This document shows, piece after piece, positions 10,043-17,932 of a stretch of DNA of 64,000 nucleotides. Under the pieces are notes generated by a model that worked only from the letters and a program-made list of their open reading frames with translations, was not told the origin of the DNA and did not search any database. Origin of the DNA: Solimonas terrae (GTDB lineage Bacteria; Pseudomonadota; Gammaproteobacteria; Nevskiales; Nevskiaceae); the NCBI RefSeq assembly GCF_011067135.1, contig NZ_JAAMOW010000004.1, forward strand, positions 248,001 through 312,000, in the 5' to 3' direction. The stretch's first letter is position 1. Each line of letters begins with the position of its first letter. The position numbers and the translations under genes are program-made.

Positions 10043-10165
10043 CAAGTTCTTCCTCCGGAAAGTGCGGTCTTCTGCCGTCACCCTGTCCAAAAATGCCGGC
10101 TCAGTCTGTGGCCGTCCGGCCATCCAGACTTGACAACGGGAGACAAGAATTCGACTTTTGGAGAC

Positions 10166-11203
10166 ATGACAGCCATGGTCCGGGCGAGTGGTCTGCGCGG
10201 TTACAGCGCTTTGATGCGTCAGCTCGGCGCCGATCCCGAGCGCCTGCTGCGCCGCTATCGCATCGATCCGCAATTGCTGCTCGACGACGATGCCTTGCTG
10301 CCGCTGCGCGCGACCGCACAGCTGTTCGAGGACAGCGCCGCGATCACCGCCTGTCCCGACTTCGGCCTGCGTCTCGCCGATCAGCAGGACATTTCGGTGC
10401 TGGGGCCACTGGCAATTGCGATGCAGCACGCGCCGACCGTCGCGGAAGCCTTCGACATCATTTCGCGCTATCTGTTCATGCACAGTCGCGGCATGGCGCT
10501 GAGCGTGCATGCGGACAGCGATCTGGTGCCCGGTGCGGCGGAGGTGCGTTTCGAACTGCAGGTGCCGGGTCAGGGTGTGTTGCGTCAGACGATGGATGTC
10601 TGTCTCGGGGACGTGCACCACTTCATCGAACTGCTCGCAGGGCCCTATGCGCTGAAGGCGGTCAGCCTGCCGCACACGCCGATCGCGCCGCTGTCGGTCT
10701 ACACCCGCTTCTTCGGCGCGCCGGTGCACGTCGCGCAACGACACGGCGCCCTGCACATCGCGCGCGAAACCTTCGAACTGCGACTGCAGACCGTCAACCC
10801 GTCGCTGCAGCGCATTGCCGTCGATTATCTCGCGCAGAATTTCGGCAATCCCGCGCAGACGCTGGCGACGCGTGTCCGCCATCTGCTGCACCGTACACTG
10901 GGCACGGCGCGCAGCGACAAGTGCACGATCGCGGCGATGCTGAAGCTGCATCCACGCACGCTGCAGCGCTACCTCGACGCCGAGGGCACGAGCTTCGACG
11001 CGCTGCGCGACGAGGTGCAGCGCGAGCTGGCACAGCGCTATCTGTGCGAAACACGCATTCCACTGACGCAACTCGCCGGCATGCTGGGCTACGCCGAACA
11101 ATCGGTGCTGACGCGCGCGTGCCGCCGCTGGTTCGGCATGACGCCGTCGGCACTGCGACAACAGACCGCCCGCCCGATCGGCGGGACGCAGGCGCCGCTC
11201 TGA
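10166..11203 (+). CDS. AraC-family regulator (OruR/ArgR-like N-terminal domain)
   Basis: Regulator of 345 aa. The N-terminal two-thirds is the arabinose-binding-type domain found in OruR/ArgR-like regulators (LFEDSAAITACPDFGLRLAD, DISVLGPLAIAMQHAPTVAEA). The last 100 residues carry the two-helix-turn-helix AraC DNA-binding domain (LHPRTLQRYLDAEG, IPLTQLAGMLGYAEQSVLTRACRRWFG). It diverges from the EthA-like monooxygenase-esterase pair across 123 bases and is the obvious candidate to control them. Start 10166 has GGAG only two bases upstream; ATG 10175 (spacing 11) is an alternative. Confidence 0.93.
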   Translation: MTAMVRASGLRGYSALMRQLGADPERLLRRYRIDPQLLLDDDALLPLRATAQLFEDSAAITACPDFGLRLADQQDISVLGPLAIAMQHAPTVAEAFDIISRYLFMHSRGMALSVHADSDLVPGAAEVRFELQVPGQGVLRQTMDVCLGDVHHFIELLAGPYALKAVSLPHTPIAPLSVYTRFFGAPVHVAQRHGALHIARETFELRLQTVNPSLQRIAVDYLAQNFGNPAQTLATRVRHLLHRTLGTARSDKCTIAAMLKLHPRTLQRYLDAEGTSFDALRDEVQRELAQRYLCETRIPLTQLAGMLGYAEQSVLTRACRRWFGMTPSALRQQTARPIGGTQAPL

Positions 11204-11217
11204 GCGGCGTCGCTCAG
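11200..11217. other. Small hairpin spanning two convergent stop codons
   Basis: CTGAGCG (11200-11206) and CGCTCAG (11211-11217) form a perfect 7-bp stem with a GCGT loop. It contains the TGA stop of the AraC gene (11201-11203) and, on the other strand, the TGA stop of the UDG-like gene (11214-11216). There is no U-tract on either side, so it is not a canonical terminator. Confidence 0.4.
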
Positions 11218-11897
11218 CGTGGCTCGAGCGCCTGCAGGCGCGCGGCCAGCAGGCCCGGGAAGCGGCCGTACCAGGTCGCGTTCAGCGGCGACGGATGCGG
11301 CAGCGGATGCAGCGCCACGCGGCGTGAGCGGCCGCGACCGTCGTTCAGCGACACGTCGATCGACGCTTCGTAGCGATCATCGCGCTCCCAGAACGACTCG
11401 AGTGCGTGCATGTCGGCCTTGTCGCGATTCAGGCCAAACCAGAAGAACGCCTCGCGACCGAGCACGATCAGGTGCTCGCCGCTCCAGGCATCGAGCAGCA
11501 CCTGCATCATCAGCGGCTGGAAGCGCTTCTTGATCTTCGTCGACCAGGCCTTGTTGCCGACCGGCTTGTACGGAACCGTGTTGGCCCAGAAGTAGTGCAG
11601 GCCGATTTCGCGCGATGCCGCGAAGTTCGGCAGCGGCAGGCCATGACGATGCTGGTACAGCGCGCGCCGCACGAGCTGGCCGCCGGCGCCGATGAAGGGT
11701 TCCTGGTGCTGCACTTCATCGCGACCCGGGTCGCGACCGAAGAAGCCGATCGGCGAATCCGGATTGCCGTGCGCCACCAGCGGCGCCAGCGGATCGCGGT
11801 CGAAGCGTGCATAGCACTCGGTATCGATGCCGTCGGTGTCGGCGGCAAGTTCGCGAAACGCGAGAATCCGCGCGGAGCTGAGCAGCGTGTCGGACAT
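11214..11897 (-). CDS. Uracil-DNA glycosylase superfamily protein
   Basis: Protein of 227 aa with the two marks of the UDG fold: the catalytic-water loop IGFFGRDPGRDEVQHQEPFIG (within residues 50-70) and the C-terminal motif HPLPHPSPLNATW, equivalent to the HPSPLS DNA-intercalation loop. It has a single cysteine (C28), so it lacks the four cysteines of family 4/5 iron-sulfur UDGs. Actual uracil excision is not certain, since several UDG-fold groups have other or unknown roles. It converges with the AraC gene and diverges from the next gene. Confidence 0.82.
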   Translation of the reverse strand: MSDTLLSSARILAFRELAADTDGIDTECYARFDRDPLAPLVAHGNPDSPIGFFGRDPGRDEVQHQEPFIGAGGQLVRRALYQHRHGLPLPNFAASREIGLHYFWANTVPYKPVGNKAWSTKIKKRFQPLMMQVLLDAWSGEHLIVLGREAFFWFGLNRDKADMHALESFWERDDRYEASIDVSLNDGRGRSRRVALHPLPHPSPLNATWYGRFPGLLAARLQALEPR

Positions 11898-11953
11898 GGC
11901 GGAGACGGGGTAGTGGAAAGGGATCGGATGGTGCGCCGTGCGACGCTCCTACA

Positions 11954-12565
11954 ATGAGCGCGCATCATGCCCGAACGGCGGAGGACGACGTGGAAGACTG
12001 GGTGTACCGCGCGCTCGCGCGCTGGCCGAATGTGCCGGCGCTGTACGACTGGCTGAGCCTCGATCGTCGCGGACGCTGGCTGATCCGCGGTGAGCCGATC
12101 ACGCGACCGCAGATCATCGACACGATCAATCGCAACTACGCGGTCGACGAGCGCGGTTGCTGGTATTTCCAGAACGGCCCGCAGCGCGGCTACATGAAGC
12201 TCGAAGTCGCGCCGTTCGTGCTGCGCGTTGCCGACGATGGCGAGCAGCTGCTGACGCACAACGAATTGCCGGTCCTGCGTGCATCGCGGGGGTTCATCGA
12301 CGCCGAAGGCTCGCTGCTGCTGGCCACCGAACACGGTGCCGCGGCGTTCGCCGACACCGAGCTGGACTGGGCGCTGCAAAGGATCAGCGGCGCCGGCAGC
12401 CTGCTGCAGGACGAGGAACTGGCGGCAGCCCTGGCACTGCGCTCCGGTACGCAGACGCCGCTGCAGCTGCGTCTGGAGAATCGGTGTCTGCCGCTGATCC
12501 GCCTCGATGCGGAGGATGTCGAAGCCGAACTCGGTTTCGTGCGCGTGCCGTCGGCGCCGGCCTGA
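11954..12565 (+). CDS. Conserved hypothetical protein, DUF2946-like
   Basis: Soluble protein of 203 aa with no signal or membrane segment. The N-terminal half has a recognisable conserved pattern (RALARWPNVPALYDWLSLD, RGRWLI, IDTINRNYAVDERGCWYFQN, GPQRGYMKLEVAPFVLRV). I associate this from memory with proteins labelled DUF2946, but I am not sure of the family number. No catalytic motif is evident. It diverges from the UDG-like gene by 56 bases and converges with the repeat-protein gene. Confidence 0.75.
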   Translation: MSAHHARTAEDDVEDWVYRALARWPNVPALYDWLSLDRRGRWLIRGEPITRPQIIDTINRNYAVDERGCWYFQNGPQRGYMKLEVAPFVLRVADDGEQLLTHNELPVLRASRGFIDAEGSLLLATEHGAAAFADTELDWALQRISGAGSLLQDEELAAALALRSGTQTPLQLRLENRCLPLIRLDAEDVEAELGFVRVPSAPA

Positions 12566-12571
12566 AGCGGC

Positions 12572-13141
12572 TCAGCAGTCGACGCCCAGCTGGTTGCGGC
12601 GGAAGCGCTCTTTCGGATCGAGATGATCGGCGCCCGCGTCGGCGGCCAGCGACGGGTCCAGATGATATTTGCCGTCGGCGCCGAGCTCGGAGCCCTTGTA
12701 GTGATACTTGCCGTCTTCGCCGCGCGAGCAGCCACGCGGGTGGTACTTGCCATCCATGCCGAGGAACGCGCCCGGCGGATGGTATTTGCCGTCGACGCCG
12801 ACGAACGAGTTGCGCGGATGGTACTGGCCGTCCTCGCCGAGGAAATAACCTTCCGGGCGGTACTTGCCGTCCGGAAACAGGATTTCTCCGGCCGGATGGT
12901 ATTTGCCGTCGGTGCCGAGGAACGAGCCCGGCGGGTGATAGCGCTCGTCGCTGCCGAGGAAGTATTCCTTGGGATAGTAGACGCCGTCGGCGCCCAGTTG
13001 CGCGCCGGCCTTCTTCTTGCCGCTGACACTGCGCGGCTTGCTGCTGACTGCCACATTCGCCTCCTTGGGCGCGATGGGAACGGCCGCTGTGTGGGGCGCG
13101 AACTGCTGCTTCGCGGATGCGGGAATGTCGTCATTCCGCAT
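12572..13141 (-). CDS. Protein of nine tandem 13-residue repeats
   Basis: Basic protein of 189 aa. Residues 47-163 are nine uninterrupted 13-residue repeats with consensus x-F-L-G-x-D-G-K-Y-H-P-x-G; the clearest copies are SFLGTDGKYHPAG, SFVGVDGKYHPPG and AFLGMDGKYHPRG. There is no signal peptide. The N-terminal 46 residues are low-complexity and end in SGKKKAG. The C-terminal tail ends HLDPKERFRRNQLGVDC. Short G-D-G-K-Y-x-P repeats suggest beta-hairpin or solenoid packing, possibly a binding surface, but I recognise no family. ATG 13141 is chosen over an in-frame GTG at 13165; neither has a strong ribosome site. Confidence 0.8.
   Translation of the reverse strand: MRNDDIPASAKQQFAPHTAAVPIAPKEANVAVSSKPRSVSGKKKAGAQLGADGVYYPKEYFLGSDERYHPPGSFLGTDGKYHPAGEILFPDGKYRPEGYFLGEDGQYHPRNSFVGVDGKYHPPGAFLGMDGKYHPRGCSRGEDGKYHYKGSELGADGKYHLDPSLAADAGADHLDPKERFRRNQLGVDC
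12653..13003 (-). repeat. Nine 39-bp coding tandem repeats
   Basis: The 13-residue protein repeats correspond to nine diverged 39-bp DNA units. Units share core codons for G-x-D-G-K-Y-H-P but differ at synonymous sites, so this is an old array held by selection on the protein rather than a recent slippage product. Confidence 0.85.
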
Positions 13142-13203
13142 GTCGGCCGTCGTACACGGTAACACGATGCGACTTTTCTGGCCTGATCGCGGCGCCGCGC
13201 TTG

Positions 13204-14820
13204 TCAGTGCCCGGCCGCCTTGCGCGGCCGGCCGGCGCGGCTGTGGTTGGCGTGATGGCGCGGATTTTCATGCAGCAGCTTGCGCGTCACGCCATTGGTC
13301 CAGCCGAAGCCGTCCTGCAAGGGATATTCACCGCCGCCACCGCCGACGGCGCCGTCCGGCGTGTGGCGCAGCCTGTATTTCTCGACCAGCTTGCCTTCGT
13401 GTTCGTAGAGACTGGATACCGTCAGCAACCAGCGTCTGGCGATCTCGTCGGCAAACCCGGTGTTGCCGTAGTGGCGAAAACCTTCCAGTGCGAGCCACTG
13501 CAGCGGCGCCCAGCCATTGGGGCGGTCCCATTGTTCCCCGCAACGGATCTCGCTGGTGCCGATGCCGCCGTCGTCGAGCAGGCGCGCGCGCATCGTTTCG
13601 GCCAGCCGCTGCGCCTGCTCGGCGCTGGCCGCGCGCACGTACAGCGGCGTCGCCGCCGCCGCCGTCAGCGCCTCGCGCCGGCAGTCGAGCTGCCAGTCGT
13701 AGTCGACGAAGGCGCTCTGCTGCTCGTCCCACAAGCGGGTGCGGATCGCGTTCCTGCGCGTCGCCGCGCGCGCGCGGAACTGCTCGGCATCGTCGTGATC
13801 GCCGCAGGCCTGATTCAGGCGCGCAAGCTGGGTTTCGAGCTTGTACATGAAGCTGTTGAGATCGACGGGCAGCAGCGCGGTCGTGCGGATGCTCGACAGG
13901 TCGTCCTCATGTGCGAGCCAGCGCGAGCTGAAGTCCCAGCCGCTGGCTGCGCCGGCTCGCAGGTCGCGATAGACCTCGTGCGCCGGCCGCGTGCTGCGAT
14001 GAGCGGTCGTCACGTCCTCCAGATAGGATTCCTCGCGCGGCGAGTCGCGGTCGTCCCAGTAGCGGTTCAGCAGCGTGCCGTCGTCGAGACGCACGCAGTG
14101 CCGGCGTGCTTCGCCGGGGCGCAGATCGTCGGCGCCGTCCATCCAGTACGCGTATTCCTTGCGCAGCTGTGGCAGATAGTGCAACGCCGGCTTGACGCCC
14201 TTGGTCTCGAACAGCTCGACCATCATTGCGAACAGCGGCGGTTGCGAGCGGCTCAGGTAATAACTGCGCGTGCCGTTCGGCACGTGGCCGTAGGTATCGA
14301 TCAGGTACGCGAAGTTGTCGGCAGTCGCGCGCAGCAGATGCGGGCGCCCGCTCTCGGCCAGACCCAGCATCGTGAAATACGAATCCCAGTAGTAGAGCTC
14401 GGCGAAACGCCCACCCGGCACGACATAGTCATTCGGCAGCGGCAGCAGCGACGATTGCGGCAGGTGCTCCTGCGGCGCGCGTGTCAGCACGTCCCAGAGC
14501 GCGTCGATGTGATCGCGCAGCGACTTGTCCGGGTCCGGCACATAGTCGCTGGCGTGTTCGGCCTCCGGCGTGAAATGACGGGCGACGAACGCGGCGAGAT
14601 CGAAGTCGGCCTGCGACTTCTCGTGATGGTAGGCGGCGACGATCTGCTCCGGCGCGCGGTTCGGCGCGCAGTCGACGAAGGTCTTGCTGTCCTTGAACAC
14701 GCGCTGCGTCTGCACCGCCACGAACAGTTCCTGATAGCGGTCGGCCGGCGTCAGCGTGTCGGCCTGCGCGATGCGCGAAACCCGCTCCGCGATGTTGAGC
14801 GGTGTGCCGTCGCCGTTCAT
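13204..14820 (-). CDS. treF: Trehalase (GH37), cytoplasmic type
   Basis: Hydrolyses trehalose to two glucose molecules. The 538-aa product has no signal peptide, so it resembles cytoplasmic TreF rather than periplasmic TreA. GH37 signature 1 is VPGGRFAELYYWDSYF (residues 134-149), and signature 2 is EQWDRPNGWAPLQW. The proposed acid Asp lies in SGWDFSSRW and the base Glu in GGGEYPLQDGFGWTNGV. The start ATG 14820 overlaps the stop of the upstream SDR gene as ATGA, implying translational coupling. The C-terminus ends in a His/Arg/Ala-rich tail. Confidence 0.94.
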   Translation of the reverse strand: MNGDGTPLNIAERVSRIAQADTLTPADRYQELFVAVQTQRVFKDSKTFVDCAPNRAPEQIVAAYHHEKSQADFDLAAFVARHFTPEAEHASDYVPDPDKSLRDHIDALWDVLTRAPQEHLPQSSLLPLPNDYVVPGGRFAELYYWDSYFTMLGLAESGRPHLLRATADNFAYLIDTYGHVPNGTRSYYLSRSQPPLFAMMVELFETKGVKPALHYLPQLRKEYAYWMDGADDLRPGEARRHCVRLDDGTLLNRYWDDRDSPREESYLEDVTTAHRSTRPAHEVYRDLRAGAASGWDFSSRWLAHEDDLSSIRTTALLPVDLNSFMYKLETQLARLNQACGDHDDAEQFRARAATRRNAIRTRLWDEQQSAFVDYDWQLDCRREALTAAAATPLYVRAASAEQAQRLAETMRARLLDDGGIGTSEIRCGEQWDRPNGWAPLQWLALEGFRHYGNTGFADEIARRWLLTVSSLYEHEGKLVEKYRLRHTPDGAVGGGGGEYPLQDGFGWTNGVTRKLLHENPRHHANHSRAGRPRKAAGH

Positions 14821-15584
14821 TGCTCGCTGTAGTTCCACAGCAGGCCGCCGTCCACGACCAGCGTCGTGCCGGTCACGTAGCCAGCGTCGTCCGATGCCAG
14901 ATAGGCGACCGCCGCGGCCACATCGCCCGGCTTGCCGAGCCGCCGCAGCGGAATCTTGCCGCGCAGCGCGCTCAGCAGCTCCGGATTGCCGAGCAGGCTG
15001 GCATTGATCGGCGTCTCGATCGCGCCCGGCGCGACGTTGTTGACCGTGATGCCCAGTGGTGCCAGTTCGATCGCCAGATTGCGCATCATCATCTTCATGC
15101 CGCCTTTGCTCGCGCAGTAGCTCGTGAAATGCGGGAACGGCAGTTCTTCGTGCACCGAGCTGATGTTGATGACACGGCCGGGTCGCTGGCCGTCGCGCAA
15201 CTGGCGGACAAAGGCCTGGGTGACGAAGAACGCGCCTTTCAGGTTGACGTTCAGAACCAGATCGTAATCGGCTTCGCTGACGTCGCAGAATTCGGCGCGG
15301 CGTTCGACGCCGGCATTGTTGACGAGGATGTCGATGTGACCGAAGCGCGAGACGCCGGCTTCGATCACATGCCGATCGTCCGCGGCGCGTCCGACGTCGC
15401 CGGCGATCACCGCGCCGCGGCGGCCGCGCGATTCGACTTCGCGCAGCGTCCGTTCCGCGCTGTCACTGTCGAGCCGGTCCTCGACGATGATGTCGGCCCC
15501 TTCGTCGGCAAGCCGCATCGCGATCGCCCGACCGATGCCCTGGCCGGCACCGGTGACGAGCGCCACCTTGCCTTGCAATCTCAT
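14817..15584 (-). CDS. SDR-family dehydrogenase (glucose 1-dehydrogenase-like)
   Basis: Classical short-chain dehydrogenase of 255 aa. The cofactor motif TGAGQGIG is at residues 11-18, NNAG at 89-92, the catalytic Ser in NISSVHEELPFPHFTSY, and the Y156-xxx-K160 dyad in SYCASKGG. The wording SSVHEELPFPHFTSYCASKGG resembles glucose 1-dehydrogenases. It overlaps the trehalase gene by four bases (ATGA), so glucose released from trehalose is an attractive substrate; that link is inference. ATG 15584 has a GAGGCAGG ribosome site. Confidence 0.92.
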   Translation of the reverse strand: MRLQGKVALVTGAGQGIGRAIAMRLADEGADIIVEDRLDSDSAERTLREVESRGRRGAVIAGDVGRAADDRHVIEAGVSRFGHIDILVNNAGVERRAEFCDVSEADYDLVLNVNLKGAFFVTQAFVRQLRDGQRPGRVINISSVHEELPFPHFTSYCASKGGMKMMMRNLAIELAPLGITVNNVAPGAIETPINASLLGNPELLSALRGKIPLRRLGKPGDVAAAVAYLASDDAGYVTGTTLVVDGGLLWNYSEQ

Positions 15585-15656
15585 CCTGCCTCCTCGCGTG
15601 GCGGCGTTCGAACATAGCGCGCGGCGCATGAACGTCAGCCGAAGCGGTCGGCTCGC

Positions 15657-16589
15657 TCAGTGCGGCTGCGCCGGCGCCTCGCCCTTGCGGAAGGACTGCA
15701 GGGCCGTCAGCAGGGCCGGCCAGGCCGAGGAACCGGGCACGACATTTTCAAAGTGTCCAGCATCCGCCACGCGGAGAAGCCCGACACGATCGCCCGCCGC
15801 AAGTGCCGCATCGGCAAAGCGCTGCAGATCCGCGCCGACGACGATCCGGTCGTCGTCGCCGTGGATCAGCCAGATCGGCACGCGCAAGGGCAGCCGCTGC
15901 AGTGGCGAAACCTGGGCGTAGCGCTCGGGGACCTGCTCCGGCGTGCCGCCGAGCAGCGGGTCGACGGCCGCATTGCAGCTGCCCGGCGCACCGATGCGAT
16001 AGCGGTACAAGTCCGTGATGGGCGCCAGCCCGACGACGCCGGCGATCGCCAGCGCATGCTCGACATGCAGGGGGCTGGCGGCAGGAAGCGCGTCGCGCGT
16101 CGCCAGCCACAGCGCCAGCTGGCCGCCGGCCGAGTGTCCGACGACGACGATGCGATGCAGATCGAGCGGATGGTCGCTCGCCAGCGCGCGCAGATGATCG
16201 AGCGCGCGCGCTGCATCGAGGAAGGTGTCCGGCCAGCCGCCGCCGTCATTGCCGAGGCGACGGTATTCGACGTTCCAGACCGCGAAACCCTGTTGCGTGA
16301 TCGCGGCTGCGAGAGGACGGACATGCCGATAGTCGAAGTCGGACAGCCAGCAGCCGCCGTGAATCAGCATCACCACCGGAAAAGGACCGGTGCCGCGCGG
16401 CAGGCTCAATTCTCCGAACTGCAGCGGGTCGTCGCCATAGGCGAGCCGCGGCAATGCCGGCGGTTGCGGAAGGGCGGCGACTTCACTCCAGTTCATGATG
16501 TGCGGCTCCGGTTCGGTCGACGACTTCGGATTCCAGCTGCAGGCCGCGAGCAGGGCGATGGCCGCGAACGCGAGCAGGCGGCGACTCAT
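15657..16589 (-). CDS. Lipoprotein alpha/beta hydrolase, candidate kynurenine formamidase
   Basis: Alpha/beta hydrolase of 310 aa with a lipoprotein signal (MSRRLLAFAAIALLAAC, lipidated Cys17, Ser at +2, so outer-membrane sorting would be expected). The oxyanion-hole motif HGGCW is at residues 77-81, the HGGxW pattern of animal/yeast-type kynurenine formamidases. The nucleophile elbow is GHSAGG (Ser153), the acid is near HGDDDRIV, and the His is in ADAGHFENV. Its ATG overlaps the kynureninase stop (ATGA). Formamidase and kynureninase act in consecutive steps of tryptophan breakdown, so the pairing supports an arylformamidase role, but an exported location would be unusual. A general esterase is the alternative. 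Confidence 0.85.
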   Translation of the reverse strand: MSRRLLAFAAIALLAACSWNPKSSTEPEPHIMNWSEVAALPQPPALPRLAYGDDPLQFGELSLPRGTGPFPVVMLIHGGCWLSDFDYRHVRPLAAAITQQGFAVWNVEYRRLGNDGGGWPDTFLDAARALDHLRALASDHPLDLHRIVVVGHSAGGQLALWLATRDALPAASPLHVEHALAIAGVVGLAPITDLYRYRIGAPGSCNAAVDPLLGGTPEQVPERYAQVSPLQRLPLRVPIWLIHGDDDRIVVGADLQRFADAALAAGDRVGLLRVADAGHFENVVPGSSAWPALLTALQSFRKGEAPAQPH

Positions 16590-17830
16590 GTCACCGTGCT
16601 GCGCGTCCGGTATGCGTCGGCACGCCACTGACCCCCACGCATGAGCTCACCGAGAATGCGGACCGCTTCGCCGACATCGGCGTAGCGCAGATACAGCGGC
16701 GTGAAGCCGAAGCGCAGGATGTCCGGCGCCCGGAAATCGCCGATCACGCCATGCGCGATCAGGGCCTGCATGATCGGCCAGGCCTGTTCGTGGCGGAAGC
16801 TGACCTGACTGCCGCGCCGTGCTCCGTCGCGCGGCGAAGCCAGCGTGAAGCCGTGACCGTCGACTTCGCGCTCGACGAGTTCGATGAACGCGTCGCACAT
16901 CGTCATCGATTTCGCGCGCACCTGATCAAGCGCCGCGGCGAGGCTGACATCGAGCGCTGCATCCAGCGCGACCATGCTGAGCACGGCCGGCGTGCCGGCC
17001 AGCATGCGCGTGATGCCGGGCGCTGCCTGGTAGCGCGCCTCGAAGGCGAATGGCTGGGCGTGGCCGAACCAGCCGCTGATCGGCGTCGCCAGCCGGTCGT
17101 GCAGGCGCTGCGCGACGTACAGGAACGCAGGGGCGCCGGGGCCGCCGTTGAGATACTTGTAGCCGCAGCCGATCGCGAGATCGACATCGCAATCCGCGAG
17201 TTGCAGCGGCACGGCGCCGGCCGAATGCGCGAGGTCCCACAGCATCAGCGCGCCGCGCCGGTGCGCCAGTGCGGTGATGCGCGCCATGTCGTGCATCGCG
17301 CCGCTGCGATAGTTGACGTGGCTGAGGGAGACCACCGCCACGTCGTCGTCGATCGCCGCATCGAGTTCGTCGGCGCGGACCCGTCGCAGTTCGATGTGAT
17401 CGCCCAGCAGGGCGGCGAGACCTTCGGCGATGTACAGATCGGTCGGGAAATCGTCGCAGTCGCAGACGATCACGCGACGTTGCGGGCGCAGGCGGCAGGC
17501 CGCCGCCAGCAGCTTGAACAGGTTGACCGAAGTCGAATCGGCGGCGACCGTCTCGCCGTCGCGTGCCCCGATCAGGCGGCCGATCTTGTTGCCGACGGTC
17601 TGCGGCAGATCGACCCAGCCGGCACTGTTCCAGCTCCTGATCAGATCCTGCGACCACTCGCGATCGAGCGTGCGTCGCACGCGTTCGGCGGCGGCGCGCG
17701 GCATCGCGCCCAGCGAATTGCCGTCGAGATAGATCACGCCCGCCGGCAGCACGAACTGCTCGCGCAGCGCGGCGAGCGGATCGCGGGCATCGAGTGCGGC
17801 CAGTCCGGCACGGGACATCATCGTCGTCAT
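16586..17830 (-). CDS. kynU: Kynureninase
   Basis: PLP enzyme cleaving kynurenine to anthranilate and alanine. The 414-aa length is normal. IYLDGNSLGAMPR (residues 33-45) is the diagnostic N-terminal motif, WDLAHSAGA holds the PLP-contacting Asp199, and the Schiff-base lysine is K225 in GCGYKYLNGGPG. It is the first gene of a two-gene unit with the lipoprotein hydrolase (ATGA overlap). Tryptophan 2,3-dioxygenase is not adjacent. Internal methionines at residues 4-5 are alternative starts. Confidence 0.96.
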   Translation of the reverse strand: MTTMMSRAGLAALDARDPLAALREQFVLPAGVIYLDGNSLGAMPRAAAERVRRTLDREWSQDLIRSWNSAGWVDLPQTVGNKIGRLIGARDGETVAADSTSVNLFKLLAAACRLRPQRRVIVCDCDDFPTDLYIAEGLAALLGDHIELRRVRADELDAAIDDDVAVVSLSHVNYRSGAMHDMARITALAHRRGALMLWDLAHSAGAVPLQLADCDVDLAIGCGYKYLNGGPGAPAFLYVAQRLHDRLATPISGWFGHAQPFAFEARYQAAPGITRMLAGTPAVLSMVALDAALDVSLAAALDQVRAKSMTMCDAFIELVEREVDGHGFTLASPRDGARRGSQVSFRHEQAWPIMQALIAHGVIGDFRAPDILRFGFTPLYLRYADVGEAVRILGELMRGGQWRADAYRTRSTVT

Positions 17831-17932
17831 CGACCAGATTTGAACGGGCGCTGCACTGTACTACGCCGATGCCCGTGGCCGGCGCCGCCGCGCCCGGCCC
17901 TGGATGACGCGGGCCCTTGCCGTCGCCGGGGC

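Noticed and set aside
8129-10165. Long N-terminal extension of the AraC regulator frame
   Set aside because: The 679 codons upstream of 10166 are antisense to the monooxygenase and esterase and show no similarity to regulators.
12653-13003. 39-bp repeats considered as a CRISPR or minisatellite array
   Set aside because: The units are contiguous with no spacers and encode a conserved protein repeat in frame.
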